From NCBI GenBank assembly GCA_032158295.1, contig CM063256.1, forward strand, positions 15,446,574 to 15,510,573: a stretch of DNA of 64,000 nucleotides, given 5' to 3'. The notes below the pieces were generated by a model, which was given only the letters and a program-made list of their open reading frames with translations, searched no databases and was not told where the DNA came from. This document shows positions 1 through 13,500 of this stretch, in pieces (positions within the stretch are counted from its first letter, which is position 1; the number at the start of each line of letters is the position of its first letter). A program made the translations under genes and the position numbers. This stretch comes from Pycnopodia helianthoides. Lineage: Eukaryota > Echinodermata > Asteroidea > Forcipulatida > Asteriidae.

Positions 1-3000
1 AAATATCGGGTGATTGAAGACTATTTTTAGTCACGGATCTTCAATACTTGTTTTCCTTCAAGATATTGAATAATTTCAAAGGAAGTGTCACTTTGGTTTG
101 TGTGTGCTCCGGCGCTGCTGGGAAAGGGGACATTTTGGCGCCACTTTTCTAAATCAAACTAGTAAAATATCTCATCTGGGCGGAAAGCCGGGTCCCTAGG
201 TGAAAAGTGTCCGTGCTTCGATCCAGCCCAGGATGTAGGAATATTACTCAATAACCAGGAATTTCACTTCGAGGTACGAAATAATCTCGCAGCCACGAGA
301 TCATTTAACAACACGTCAATTAAAATTAATGTCACCTTTCTTCTTTTTTGTGTTTTCAGCACTACGGGTGTGTTTTATGGGTGTTTTATAACGCCATAAA
401 GTGCTCCATACCGATAGAGGTGTTATGCAGAAATACGTAATTGAATTTTATGACGTTGTAAAAATGTCTAATAGTGGTTGAAGTTTTGGGGCGATGCGGG
501 TTGCTCGCAGATCCTCCCAGTTTGATTGACACCTGACCTTAAGTATTCTTGATCATTCTAAAAATTTATGACCATATGTGGTAATGACGTGTACTCGTAA
601 GAGATAATGCGGCTAGAGGTGAGCCGAACTTTGGTTTGGATGGGGAAAGTTGATGGACATAAAGGTTGAACCTTGACACTGTTTCAACCTCGTCGCGTTC
701 CGCGAGCGTCTTGTTTAAACCGGCCTGTATGAAGACGGCAATGCCCGCACCAGACTACAAAGTGGCCCAATGTTGTGGTTTACAAAACTGCTGAATGTCA
801 CATGAATTGTGGGAATTATTGAAGCACACTTGTTGTGTACATACGTAAAAAGACTTTAGATGAGACTTGCAGACTACAGTAAGCTCACATTGTGTAAGGG
901 AGTTATTCAAGCATCTTGGCATTGTCCACTCTTAAAATGACTTTAAAATGTGGCTTAGTTTTTGATGCAAATAGTGAAACCGATTTCACTAACCGTGGCT
1001 CCGTCCCGAGTCCTCCCAATGGACTGCGAGGATTGAATACCAAATCTCCCTTCAACTTGTGATAGTATGCAGCGCGGGCTTTAGCTAATGTAATCGTGAC
1101 GTATTTATTAGAGCCCATTCCCTTTCTAATGAAATTGTATGTGTTGGAAGTAGATCTTAAGTAATATAGTGCTTGCCATCGATACGTAATTGAACTTTGA
1201 GGGACCCGATGTGCTGCGATGTAAACAAACAAAATGACCCAGGGGTCAGTGACGTCAGAGCAGTCGGGGGATTTCCATGTTTTTGTCTATGTAGTGCAGC
1301 CGCGCGTGGTTGAACCCCAGAGCCGGTCACTTGCGAGGGTATACCAATAAGAGTGTATTTTGTTTCTTCAGAGTTGGGTCGCCCCTATCTGATCGTGGCT
1401 TATGCTATTAGCAGGCACTGGATTAATTGCTCATTAGCCCAGTTCACACCAGTGTTTGTCTGAAAGTCCACTGTTTTTCTTTCTCGTATACACTCATGAC
1501 CGAGTTTCTTCCTAGACGCACCTTAGGCTAAAGGCATAAAATTGAGTTCCTAAAATCATTAACAAGGTATGGGCGATACTGGGGCCTGTTCGCATGTGTA
1601 GACCCGGGAAGACAATTAATTACTGAAACATTGCTGTGAGGGGTGAAGTCGTTCAGAAAGTGCCCCGGTGGGTAGATTTCATTGATGTATTTTCTTGGGA
1701 CTGGTCTCCCATACTTTCTTTCGTTTTGACCGCGGCTTTACGCGTGTGAATTCTATGGGCAACACCAGAGTGCCGTAAGGGTTTGAAGCTATGCACGCCT
1801 AATCCTGACCTAAAATCAGCATTGGGTTCTTTGTCTCGTCCCTGAACCCCCTAGCCTTCACAAACCCAGGTTGACTGTCCTGAAAGTTAGAGTACAAAGC
1901 TAGAATCAGGTGGCGTTGGAGGTTAGAAAAATAAACAGTACAGTAGCGCACCTTGGGTGCAATAATACTTTACGCTTGGTATCACCAAGTTATGCATTTG
2001 TGTTTCTTCCAGTGCATCAGATCCTAACAAAACGGTATCTGTAAGCTCAATCTATTGACAGTCCCTACACGCCGAGGGTAATGTCATTGTCAAGGAATAA
2101 CTTCAGATTTCAAATTATTACCGAGTGGAAGAATAAAGTCTTTCAAAGTTGTGTACACCCAGCAGGAAGATGGGTCAAGGGTCACACGAAGTAATTGGTA
2201 CCCTTGGCTACAGTGCTACGATATTGGAAGCCTCGTAATTGAAGCTACACAAGATAATTTTTTTGCCATGAATGGTTGCATTGAAACGAGTGTCGGATCA
2301 AATCATACGTAGCAGACATGAGAAAAATGGTTCGAGATTAGTGTCGGCTTAATACCATGTTGGAATTCATTGTGTTTGGGATTTATTTATTCTTTTCTAT
2401 GTATTATATTTTTACAAGCATATTTGAATGAAGCAGTACAAAGCCTACACAAAATGTTCTCACGACAGCATCGTAGCTGAAGGGTTAGGAACCAGATATA
2501 TGGAGGCCAGTCCACTTTTGCATTTAATCTTATCGATGCAAAACGATATGATCATCTTTCGATAAATAAATGTTCGGTACAAACCAAAACGCCTGTTTCC
2601 AACCTCTCTCATATAGCATTTCCTCGGTCATGATTTTCATATTTATTATGTGAACGGCACCCTGTGCCCTCAGTCATAGTCATACGTAAGTTATGCGGGT
2701 ATGTTTCGCGATTAATGTCACAATAATTTTAAACATAGATCGTGACTACTTCTCATTCTTCACGCAGACCGTATATACAAGTACCTACAGACTTTGACAT
2801 CGTTGTGATTATTTGAAAATCTAATCACTACATTTGTAGTAATACCTTTAAGCTTCTAGCATAAATTGTCACGGACCCAGTCTTAACATCTTTACTTTTC
2901 AAGACACGTGATATATCCCCGATTCTCCCAGAGAAAAGCTAGCCACGTACCACGTAGGCCTATCGGTTAATAGTAATCGATTCTGCACTTGTTTTTCTCT

Positions 3001-6000
3001 TGCCGTCTCTCAAGGTGATCCTTATTGCACGCTTGGGAATGGTGATCAATTCCAATCACATTCGCATTAACCAAGAATCCGAAAAAGAGGCAAGCCGGAA
3101 CAAAGGATTTCAATGGCAAATCCAGGCTCCGTGGGTAGGATCTAGGCGGATTGAGAGGAACGGAAAAGCCATCGGTGGAATGTACTTTTACTTCTGCTTC
3201 CCTCAATGCCAAATATGTCAGTCATCCACATTTTACTTCAGACATTAACATCGGCTACAAGGCAACTTAGCCAGTCATGAATTCGTCTCACAAAATAATC
3301 GAATGAAATGATTTGATAAAAAGCAAAGGGATTGCCCCCAGCTATAAAGATAAGTTCAGAAGAATTGAGAAAGTACATGAACCTTTGTTGAAAGCTCTAC
3401 CGCGGAGGATGAAGAGAAAACACACTTGTAACCTGGCTTTGAGTGTCCCCATGCGTTGAATAGCTTACCGGAAATCTTCCTGATGTGTTTTCTTTCGATG
3501 GGCAACAAGATTTATTTTTTGTTGGGCTATTTTGTGTGGTAATCCTACGCTGACCAGCTAGCGAGTCGCCCCAATGTCCACCTGTCTGACGTCACTGGTT
3601 GACCTTATGGAAAGGGGTTCTTCAAGAATGCTTAAGAGTGGTGTCGGATTTCCCTGTGCCTGCGTGAGCTGAATTAGCGGATCTTTTTGTTTCCTTATAA
3701 GTACAAACATTTTGTTTTCCTTTCATCTAACTTCCCTCAGTTGCAAGAAATTTGTAAAAGGTATTTCAATAAAACATTCTTTCCATAAAGAAATACACAA
3801 AACCCTTTCGACAGAATTTGACATTTTATGTGACATTCAAGCATTTACGAAAACGTCATCTTTAATTAGGTTTGTCCCTCCCCCCCTTTTTTTAGAATTA
3901 AGTACACAACTGTTAAATCAATTGCAGAGTTTGCCTGCCAAGCAAAGCAACCCTATCACAAATTCCACATTTTTCTGGAATATTACTGAAGGCTATTTCA
4001 CTGGACTGGTATAACTTCACAGAACGAATCATACCAGTACGATTTCGTATACAGAGCAAAGTGCCAGATGTGTTTGGGGTTTGGGGGGCTTTTGTTGTCT
4101 TCATGGTTTCCTACGTCTTAAAGGTTGTTTGGAGTATTTGAGAAGTTAATCAAGATATTACTAGGAAGTTCTGCATCGATTTTACTTCTGTTTCCAAGAG
4201 ATATCCGATGTCTGGAGATTCTATCCATTAAAATGACTATTAACGCACAACCAAGAATCCGTTATGAGTTTTGTTTTTAAGACGGCATTTTCTGTTTTTA
4301 CATGAAGGCCTACATGCTTGTTAACCAAGACACTCAGTTATAGTGAAATAAGATAAAAAACCGCTGCCATAAATGGTTGCGCATGACATGTTTTAATAAT
4401 GACTGGGTCCATTAGCTTGTATGAAGGTATGGGGAAATTTTACAAGGTTGACTTAAGGTTGGATGTTTTCTACATGAAATATTGAAGCGACCTTCGTATT
4501 GAGGAAAACAACATCAAGTGGAGCTCGAGCAATTTAGACGGTCTTGGGTACCATTGTGCAGCAGTGAATTGGTAGAGACCAGCCAACAAAGAGAAATAAA
4601 TTGCCAAGGTCGGATAATTTCTCGCTTGAAGGGAACCATTCTTTTACCAATATTAAATAGGAACAGAAGGCAAAGTCAAGAGCGATAAGAGACCCCCGTT
4701 ACGATGGTGAAATTCTCTAGGGAAATCTAATAGCGTAATGCGTTGCTCACAAAAGATGCGTACAACCAACAACTCTACATTATTTGAAAAATTTAAGTCC
4801 GTGTGTCAAATTTAATAAAGAGGGAAAAAGTCAGGGTTGGAGAACAAAGAACGGTAGAGGCTATAGAAAGATTCTGTTGTGGTATATGGAAGACCTCGGC
4901 GGAGGCCTTAGAACTGCACCGCCGGGAATTCTATCCTCTGTTCAAGGTTGCGTATTTAGGGCGCTCGACGTTAATTTGTTTGTAGGGGAAAAGCAAAGCA
5001 AAAAAACAGAAAACATTTTCGAAAAGACTTCTCCTGACGTGGCATACAGTCGCCATACCGTCTGTGAAGCACTCAATTAGATTATACCACACAATAGAAA
5101 TACACAAGGATGGTTTTATAAAAATCTGGCAATATGGACCAGCCATGACTTTGTAAAACATTGAATGAAATCAATTAGGACTCGCCCATATTGTCAAGGA
5201 TGTATTATTATAATGCGATTGTGGTAGGCCAGCATTAAGGTAATACATTGTGAATAGTGCCGAACAGGCGTCGTTATTTCTGTCCCCTAAATTATCTGCC
5301 AGGTACATTTATTTTCGATTGACTGGGTTCCTTCACTGGACATCGAAAGTCACTCTTAAGTTGACTGTTCTCCAATAGCAATGGTAGAAGTCCTCTCGTC
5401 CGATATTGTTTGCCTTGAGGTCATGAACGCCTCATGCGGGTTTTTTTTATTAATGTTGTGGTAGCTGTCACCCTCAGACGTTGGTACCGTGACGATGACG
5501 AATTGGTAAAGAACGTTGACTACAAAATCATGTTGTCAACGTCCACATATATTATATATCAAGATGAACATAGCTAGAAAACGGTATTTCCAGATGGCTT
5601 AAAACATATGGACGTACATTTCACATCCATAAAGGAAGACCAGCAGTTTCGATTCCTAAACACTTCCTGCGATGTAATAACTTGAGTGGAGGTCTGCGTT
5701 CAATTTTAGTAAGAGGTCTGAGACCCCCTCCTGCTTAGAATAACAGAACTCGATATTTGACGTACATTTACCTGTCAGAAACCCTTACCCAAAGATTCCA
5801 ATTTACAGTAATGCGTCAAAAGGCCTCCCAAGACAAGAGAGTTTAGAAATACCTGTCAGATGAATCGTCTTCTGGTTGCAAATTGACAGCCTGTGCATTT
5901 TCTCTCACATTTCCCCCTTTCCATTTTTTTTTTTGGGGGGGGGTAATTGAGGAAAATTGGCATGAAATCGTGTATTCAATTATGCTCATTCACAATTCCC

Positions 6001-8039
6001 GCAATTAAGTACAGCTTCCCTGGGGTGTCACTATGCATATCTTATAAAAAATGAGTAATATGCTATCAACATTCATATATTTTTGGGTTGTTTTAATTTG
6101 CATGTGCTTATGCGATCACTCGAGTAGGGAAGCGGGTGTATTTTCTCTGTCCTATCGTTGCCAAGACGCCTCAGGGTTCCTCCACTTGCCTCTCCGTCAT
6201 TACCGATTGCATTAATGCCTCCCCACCCAAGGAAAGCCCAATTGTTCATGCAACACTGGATTAGTCTTGCTAGAAGTCTTCCACGACCTGTGAAACTTGC
6301 TCAGATCCCCTTTTATCTGGAATCTTTGTCTACGTTTTTAACGCCTGCTGTGCGTACTCTCAGGCGCTGCCAAACCAACGGCAACTATGACCGGTCCTGC
6401 GTGTCTTGTATCCTACTTTATAAAACCTTTCCCCGGGGAAATAACCATAAAGTGACAGACAGTGAAGACTGGGAGATGGTTGCCTTTGTTGGGTACCAGT
6501 TATTTGAGATGACCAGTGTTACACCCTTCTTCATGTTTCCTTTGACTGGGTCGGTGTACCAGACTACTGTTACACGTCATCTTGTATGGTATACCAGCCC
6601 TGGAGCACAGCAATTTCCCGTTTGTATCGCGTAACACCACTATATCAACGGTACTAGAGGAAATGGGAAAATGCAATAACACGGTTGAGTTAAATATACA
6701 AATAGTAAGACCGCTTGTTTTCACCCCATGTGTGATGTACTAGCGTGAAATTAGTTTCAAAGAGTTATGTGCAAAAAGGCTATGAGTGTGATCGCCAGTT
6801 GCTTGATATTTGGACTCGATTATTTTCATTTTTACTTCATGGAAAGTTTGTTCACCACGACTAAGATTCGTACCCAATACTATAGCGCCAAGACTATACG
6901 CGGGCTTGTTAGCATTGTGGGTTGAACATTGTTATTATGAAAAAACTTTCTCTGATTTTCCGCTAGGTGGCGTTTTGAATTAAGTTATGATGACATTGTG
7001 CATGGTGCAAACGTGCTTATCTTTGTTAAGTTTAAGTTTTGTAGTTTGTTTTCATAGTCAATATTCTGAAGATTAAACAAGCGGAAAACCTATGTTTTCA
7101 AACTTCTCTCATGGAAGCCATAGGGGTTTGCCAAAGTATTGGATTTAATGTAACCCAAACCGAGGCTGGAAGAATTGATATAGTAGGAAACCCTTTTTAT
7201 GAAGTGTGAATCACAAGTATAGGTTGAATGTGTTAACGGTGTTTGTGTGAAAAGGTGTTTGTCTTCACCTATACTTTCTTGACTTAATCTAAAGGTGTTG
7301 CAGCATTGTCCTTGGTCATATTTCAAATGACAAATGTACTCTGACAACTCGGGGCTGTAAAGTGTGAAGTGTGGACGAAGCAATATTTATCTTTTATGAG
7401 CTTCGTATTTGTCTATTCTCCTGAACTAGTATTTCCGTACGGGTTTCCTGCTCACAATGAGTAGTTAATACCACACTAAGTTCTTAGAAAGCAATGAGCT
7501 CAACTCGTAATGAGCGATAGATTTTTCTCCTTGGATCAATTACCCGTATCACCTGCCCCGATCCACGTCTTCACTTTGGTGGAAAATTACACTCAGTGGT
7601 GAATAGGCTTGTGGCAGCTGGGGTTTAGTCATGGAATCACCGCGGTGTCTGTAAGAACGTAGAAAATCTTGAAAAAGCGAGCTTTTCCGCGTCGGTGTGA
7701 AATGATCTTAACTCCGCCTCACCAAACACAAACGGGGGTTGCTTTTGAGGGGTTCAGGGAGCTGGTTCACCGATACCCGTCTGATCGATAAATTTAATAA
7801 GTCGAGTTATAACTGGACTCGCTTGATAATGCAGTGAGTGTTACCATCTGCCTAGGGCCGATGGCACTCTTGCCTGCACACAAGGCAAATAAGAAAAATC
7901 GAGATGTGACCGAGATATCTACTCCATTTTGAGGCTCGCTGGACTATGAGACGAGATGTTTGCCGCGGCTTTGAGATTAGGAAATTTTCTGGTTAAGAAG
8001 TTGGATTTGATCGTTATACGTCCAACACGCTCGACAGCA
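1..8039. other. No supported gene; unique-looking AT-rich DNA
   Basis: Intergenic or intronic sequence. Open frames here (up to 158 codons, at 6158-6634) have no recognisable domain, no splice-consistent context and lengths expected by chance. A T-run/G-run tract occurs near 5926-5942. A CRE-type TGACGTCA is at about 3587. Confidence 0.5.
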
Positions 8040-8470
8040 CAGTCTAGTATGAGATCGTTCTCACATAACCGGTCCCCTAAGAAGCGAGTCCCAAACTGCT
8101 CTACTGGAAGTTTCCCTTTAGGGTAGGGTTAACTTCTGACTTGGGAAATAACTGCCTTCATTGACGCTACTTGAATGATTCTCTTCGTTTGGCTAAACTC
8201 TCCCCACGTCGGTCCTAAAGATGATCATCTTCAACTACTCCACTGGAAGTTTTCCTTCAGGGTATAGTTACATTATGATGTAGAAATGCTTCCATTTTAC
8301 CGTAGAAACTACTACTTCGGTGTTCTCCTTGTTCGGACAATCTTCCCAATTCGGTCGTAAACATGAGGGTCCCGAGCTTACCCTACAGTAGGTTTTCCTG
8401 AAGGGTAGGGTTACCTTATTGCTGGGGAAATACTTGCTTTCATCATTGACTTTTCTGTAAGATTCTCCAT
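8040..8470. repeat. Degenerate ~140-bp tandem repeat, three copies
   Basis: A block with the core ACTGGAAGTTTtCCtTcAGG and GTAGGGTTA occurs at about 8101, 8240 and 8383, so the unit is about 138-144 bp. Each core is followed by a GGAAATA-CTGCCTTCATT-like stretch and preceded by GGTCcTAAAgATGA-like sequence. The copies are clearly related but diverged, suggesting an old tandem duplication. No reading frame is maintained across copies. Confidence 0.7.
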
Positions 8471-8539
8471 CTTGTTGTTATCTCTCCTTGAGTGAATCTC
8501 AAGGCAGAGCTATGATCTCTAGCTAACCGTAATGAAAAA

Positions 8540-8640
8540 CCGCCGTGAGGCTTGGGCTATGCTGACGGAATAATATCCGTAACTAACTGCTCTATAGTGC
8601 GTGTTTTGTGGGTTCGAATCCCATCCGAGTAGACAGTGGA
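8540..8640 (+). repeat. tRNA-like Pol III B-box relic
   Basis: A perfect B-box-type sequence, GGTTCGAATCC, lies at 8611-8621 within a T-arm-like hairpin (TGGG/CCCA). I cannot form a convincing D-arm, anticodon arm or acceptor stem upstream, so this is not called as a tRNA gene. It may be the head of a decayed SINE whose body is the GGGTCA-rich segment that follows. Confidence 0.4.
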
Positions 8641-8648
8641 TTTGTATC

Positions 8649-8830
8649 TTCTGGGTCAGAATTGACCCGGATGTGGGTTTGGTGGGGCCTGACCCATTTC
8701 TGTGAAAAAATGATCATAAATGGGTCAAACTGACGCAGAGTCCGATTTAAAATCAAATTTAAACTAATATCCGGGTCAGTCTGACCCAGAAATGGGTCAG
8801 GCCCCATGGGACTTGGAATCTGGGTCAGTT
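8649..8830. repeat. Cluster of GGGTCA/TGACCC half-sites with inverted repeats
   Basis: Five GGGTCA (8653, 8722, 8773, 8794, 8822) and three TGACCC (8663, 8690, 8782) hexamers fall within about 175 bp. A perfect 20-bp inverted repeat pairs 8683-8702 with 8787-8806. At 8774-8786 the sequence is GGTCAGTCTGACC, a perfect match to the estrogen-response-element palindrome GGTCAnnnTGACC. At 8653-8668 the same half-sites are spaced by four bases. This could be a repeat unit or a nuclear-receptor binding cluster. Confidence 0.6.
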
Positions 8831-9377
8831 CTGGCTTGGCGTCAGATATTTGCTTGTTTTTACGTGTTGCACTATTATTGTTAATTTTATTGTTAATTAA
8901 TACATTTCCTTTCTGAGGGTTAGGATGACATAATTGTTTTCGACTAAAACTCCCGACGAAAGGGGTTAATGATTTTATCCAATTCGTGTCAATGGGGACT
9001 TTCCAGAAGAAAAATAATACCTTAGACACTTAGACCGGACCTAAATGTAGCTTTGACCATTCGGGCTTTATTTAGGCATGGTTTGAGTTACACATAGGTT
9101 TAGGGTAAATTGATTTCCAAGGTTGGGGCTATTGAGGCCGCGAATATAAGGGGCTGCACAGTCGTCTCAAATTCGACTGGATTGAAGTTAACTAATAACT
9201 TAGCATAACTTAACATAGTTGATTCCATTAAAAGGTATATATTACATCGGTTATGTCAGAGGATGGCATCCATATACTATTTCTATACAAATCATGACCT
9301 GACCAAGTTAAGACTTCTTATAAGTATGTCCATGAAAATTAGAAAGTACATGATATATCTATTGCAAAAAAAAATTA

Positions 9378-9475
9378 TTGAAAAGTCTTTGGGAAAGTCT
9401 GTGAGAAAGTCATGAAAAAAGTCATGGAAAAGTCAAGGATTGTTTGCTGTAAAGGTCATGAAATGTCATGGAATT
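9378..9475 (+). repeat. Short-period AAAGTCATG tandem repeat
   Basis: A run of imperfect 10-14 bp units is built on GAAAGTC(A/T)TG (AAAAGTCTTTGGGAAAGTCT, GAGAAAGTCATG, AAAAGTCATGG, AAAAGTCA and so on). It lies just left of a terminal-inverted-repeat element. It is non-coding and of simple-repeat type. Confidence 0.55.
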
Positions 9476-9534
9476 TTGGATAGAAGAAAGTGTACAAACC
9501 CTGTTCAGAAACTAATGATGTGTATCTCTGTAAG

Positions 9535-10104
9535 CAGGGCCCAATTTCATAGAGCTGCTTAAGCACAAAAACTAGCTAAGCACAAGTAAATAATGCTCAC
9601 CAGAATAAGGTTACCAGCCAAAACAGCATGTCACATGCACAATCTGTGACTGAGGTCCTGCTTAATTTTGCTGAGCAGAAAATGTTTAAGCAACATAACA
9701 GAATAAGTAAGAAAAAAACTTGTAAAATATACTTTTTGACCACAGATTTACATAAAACTTACACGGTCTAATGATGATGATAGTAGAAAACATCCCTTGA
9801 AATATTGCTGTCTTAAATGCCATATTTTATGAGAAATTAATACAAACTAATTTTCCGATTGGAGTTTATCGCTCAGTTAGCGTTTTATTAATTTTTTGAA
9901 TCTATATGATTTCATGCAAATGTGTAATCAGTTTTTCACTATTTTCTCGTGACCCAGATGGCCGATCGATCTCAAACTTCTACAGGTCTGTCAGTTTATG
10001 TATATGGTGGATTACATAAAGTGCTTACACTGCCAGCAACTGTTTTGTTAGCAAAAAACAAGTTTGTAATGTTCCTTTAAGCAGCTCTATGAACTTGAGC
10101 CCTG
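9535..10104. mobile_element. MITE-like element with 28-bp terminal inverted repeats (family 2)
   Basis: The left end, 9535-9562, starts CAGGGCCCAATTTCATAGAG and continues CTGCTTAA. The right end, 10077-10104, is its reverse complement with two mismatches (26/28). The 570-bp body has no transposase-like frame. The interior holds sequence resembling other copies (CAGAATAAGGTTACCAGCC) and, at 9972-10018, a core shared with elements elsewhere in the window. That suggests nesting. No clear target-site duplication was seen. Related ends occur at 61651, 61801 and 62588. Confidence 0.75.
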
Positions 10105-10442
10105 ATCGGAATCTATATCAAATTCTTGTCTCGTATCAACTCAAATTTGATGTCGGAGTCTACAGATGAAAACATGTTTGTCAACATTGGGAGTCAATCT
10201 GTGCTCATTTCCAAATCTGGCCGGAGATAATTGGGAGCGCCGGACAGACATACGGAGAGATAACGATTCGGAATAAATCTGCTCTCTGGACGTTTCAAAG
10301 ATAATCTAACATGGAAATTAAATGAATTAAATCTCTGAGAGACATCTGTATCAACAGAACCATAAATATTCCATCAGAACTGTCACTGTCTTGTACATTA
10401 CACACAGGACATGTTTTTTGTTCTTCTTCTGCAGCTCATTAA

Positions 10443-10520
10443 ATGTCACGTGTGTTGTAGGATCAGTGATGACGTCGTTGTTGGGGTCAAATTTAGGTCA
10501 AGTTCTAACCCACGTGACAT
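10443..10520. promoter_or_regulatory. Candidate regulatory cluster: paired E-boxes, CRE-like site, DR5 motif
   Basis: ATGTCACGTG (10443-10452) and its exact reverse complement CACGTGACAT (10511-10520) bracket the cluster; both contain the CACGTG E-box. Between them are TGACGTCG, which is CRE-like, and GGGTCA-AATTT-AGGTCA (10484-10500), a direct repeat spaced by five as used by retinoic-acid-type receptors. The motifs are seen; function is inferred only from the clustering. No transcript start could be tied to it. Confidence 0.4.
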
Positions 10521-13500
10521 CATGTAAATTCAGACCACTCGTCCGTCACTAAAGTTTAATTTTGATGAGTTAATGGATTAGGAAACGACTGATGTATTTG
10601 TATTTCTTTTAGTTTGTGACATCAGTATGAACATCATGTATTAAAGTGATACTGCATCATTGCATTTGGAGAAATATTCGGGGTTGTTGCCCTAACCTAA
10701 ATGGGGGGGGATCTAATTTTGATAGCAGAGATACTCCCGTCTCAATACCTTTATCTTGAACTGAAGTTTGCTGAAATATCCATAGTCAATTCCAAACTGC
10801 ACATCTTGAGAAGTAAAGTGTGTTTTCCATCGATGCCGAGGGCTGCGATACGTCACTGTATGAAGTTGTTTGACGTCATGGTCAACCAAGCTCTCGTTAA
10901 AGAGTCACTCACTTTTTGTATTTATGTGCTATTTTAATTTATTTAAAAAAAATTGGCGAAATTGAACACTTACAGGGTTCGGCAAACTTACAATATCAGT
11001 GAGAGGCAAGTTGATATAAATATCACAGACAGACCAAAAGCTGTTTGTGTAATGCACAAAGAAACTCTGAAATAAGAAATAGTGCACCACTCAAAGTCTC
11101 GGATTAAGTTGTATCTTAATCTTACACACGTTTCAAGAACGACACACCCCCTAAACTCAATTACTTTGGTCATAGGCCTGTGCACTTTCAGCTTTCGTCT
11201 TAGATGTCTCTTATAAGCTTTTTTCCTAGAAAGTCGAACGTGCTTCCGCGTTCGCATACTTCAGTTGATGCTGGATTTTTATTTTCATCTCTGTTGGTCA
11301 AAACAGATTTGAAATCATATTATATAGTTGTGGCGTTTCTGTATCAGATTGCCACAGACCCCGGCAGCCATATCGTCGCTTTGGTGAGTAGATGACAGCA
11401 GCACTTGACTTGGAGTTGAACAAAATCTCCATAAGCCTTCCCCCTTTGGCTAGTTGAAGACTGACCTTTGCCAAAGACAAATAAGACATTCGTGCTGTGT
11501 ATAAGTTGGGGGACTTTACGGGGTTTTTAACAACTTCAAGATGTAGGTGAAAATATTTTTGAATGATTTACGCGTATGGGGAGAATTGAAGACAGGTTTT
11601 ACTGCAGGAATGTCCCAGTATTTCAACTAGGCGCCGAGAAGTAATCCGAAGGGTCACCAAGTGATATGCTGAAGCTTGTTATAAGAACCTATGTCAATCA
11701 CATTTTATTACCTTCCCGAAAATATGTTTCGAAACATTCTTTTAAATGTTTCTTTAGGATTTGGGATTTGGTTTTCGATTTGGGAGTCCAGTGTGCATTT
11801 TCCCTAGTAAAGCAAAATGCTACATTGGAAGGCATCAGTTGCTACTAAAAAAAATCATCATTTGCTACTCGATAATTAGCATGTAGTGTGCACAAAAAGA
11901 TGTTCAGTCTAAATATTTCGCTATGCAAAAATTGCTCGGCGAAATAATCCCTGGAGTCTGGTGGTGACATTTAATATAATAACATTTAAAACTAACATCA
12001 GTCGCCTACAGTGTACCGTATACATGTATTATGAAAAGTGGGTAGTGAGAAAACATTATATGAACGCTGTGTTTTCACACACGATCTCGTAACACGATCG
12101 CCCGCGTTTTGGAATGATATCATACATGACCGTGGAAACCATCCGACTATTCCAGCTGACATTTCAAATATAGATTATTTAACTCATCGTCATCGAAGAC
12201 GACAATGACTTGCTGAATTTGTAATTTTGTTTGCCAAACGCAGCAACGACCTTGAGGATTGTTTCGCTGCCGATGAGTAAACATATCAATTAAATGGATT
12301 GTTCTCGATGCCGGTGGACCTGGATACGGACATCAGATAGTAAAGAGACAGCCTTTGGGTTTTGACTTGTTCCTCCATAGTCTCTCATCCCTGCATGAGC
12401 TATTAGGATCCAAGGCCTCTTTAATACAAGCTTTGATTGCTTCATCAATTCTTCTCCTGTCTCCGCGAGAAGAAAAAAGGTCAGGTCTGGCGAATGAGGA
12501 AAGATAGCAAGTGGACGTAAACACAACGGTGCGGTCCGCACCGCGTCTGATTCTAATAAGTTTCATCGACGGTCTTGTAATCAAGTGACTGAAGATAAAT
12601 ATGTATGGTGATGCTCGCTCGCCCGTGGCTCTGGTCGTGTGTGTCAGTGAACCCGGGTTAACTCACAGTCATACATTTCATTGTGTCTCAGTGTGGATAA
12701 TTAGTAAAAACTTTGTTCAACAATGTTGCATCACATCATTATTGCCTTCATCTTTTTCCACGGGCAACGCACGGTGAACATTGTGAGTAGTTTCAAGGGG
12801 ACCCCCACGTGGTCGGCTGGGCTCTTCTTCTTTTTTGAATTTCCTAGGAGGGCGCTCTTTCTGAACGGTTTCGCTTTACAGTGCGTGGGAATCAGTCATC
12901 GATTTATTGAGATGTGAAACGGAGCTGTTATCGGCATAAGTTATTGTCCGGTTAGAGGGTGGATGAGAAGCTTAGAGCTGCCTGTGCACAGAATATCAGC
13001 CATGACCGTTCAAGATACCCTGAGTACGTAAATAATATAATGACGCTGATAGCACTGTGTTCACATGGCATCAGCCTATTTTCGCCCTTAGCCTCAGTTT
13101 GAAGCCTATTTTTAAACTATCGAAGATATCAACATTGTGATAAAGATATGGACTTCTGAATGCAAGCTGGTTCCGTTTCCCTTTTTTGCACGGTTCAAAT
13201 ACCACTTTGTTTCTGCACGAGTGCGGACTGTTGACATCTGGGGTCTAAAAAAGATCCCATCGAGTAAACTTACAAAGTCCGTCTGGATAGACCTGGTACA
13301 TTGTAATGAGACTGTGTCATTTTATCCAGAGTGTGTGGGGGCGTGACTTCGTGAATAAAAAACTATGCGAAATGGTTCTCTATGAGCATTGTGCGTCTCA
13401 CGAGAATCTAATTTGGATGAACATGAAACCAGCTTCAGTAAATATAAGCTCAATTTTGACTCAAGAATATTGGAAAGCTCCATTAACGAAATTGAATTGT

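Noticed and set aside
6158..6634. 158-codon open frame on the plus strand
   Set aside because: Sits in a slightly GC-richer patch, but the protein looks random and has no splice or promoter context.
8611..8621. Intact tRNA gene
   Set aside because: Only the T-arm/B box is recognisable; no acceptor, D or anticodon stems can be formed.
12723..12782. Possible signal-peptide exon (ATG, hydrophobic run, GTGAGT donor)
   Set aside because: Would exit in phase 0, while the first MAM exon requires a phase-1 partner; the hydrophobic stretch is also short.
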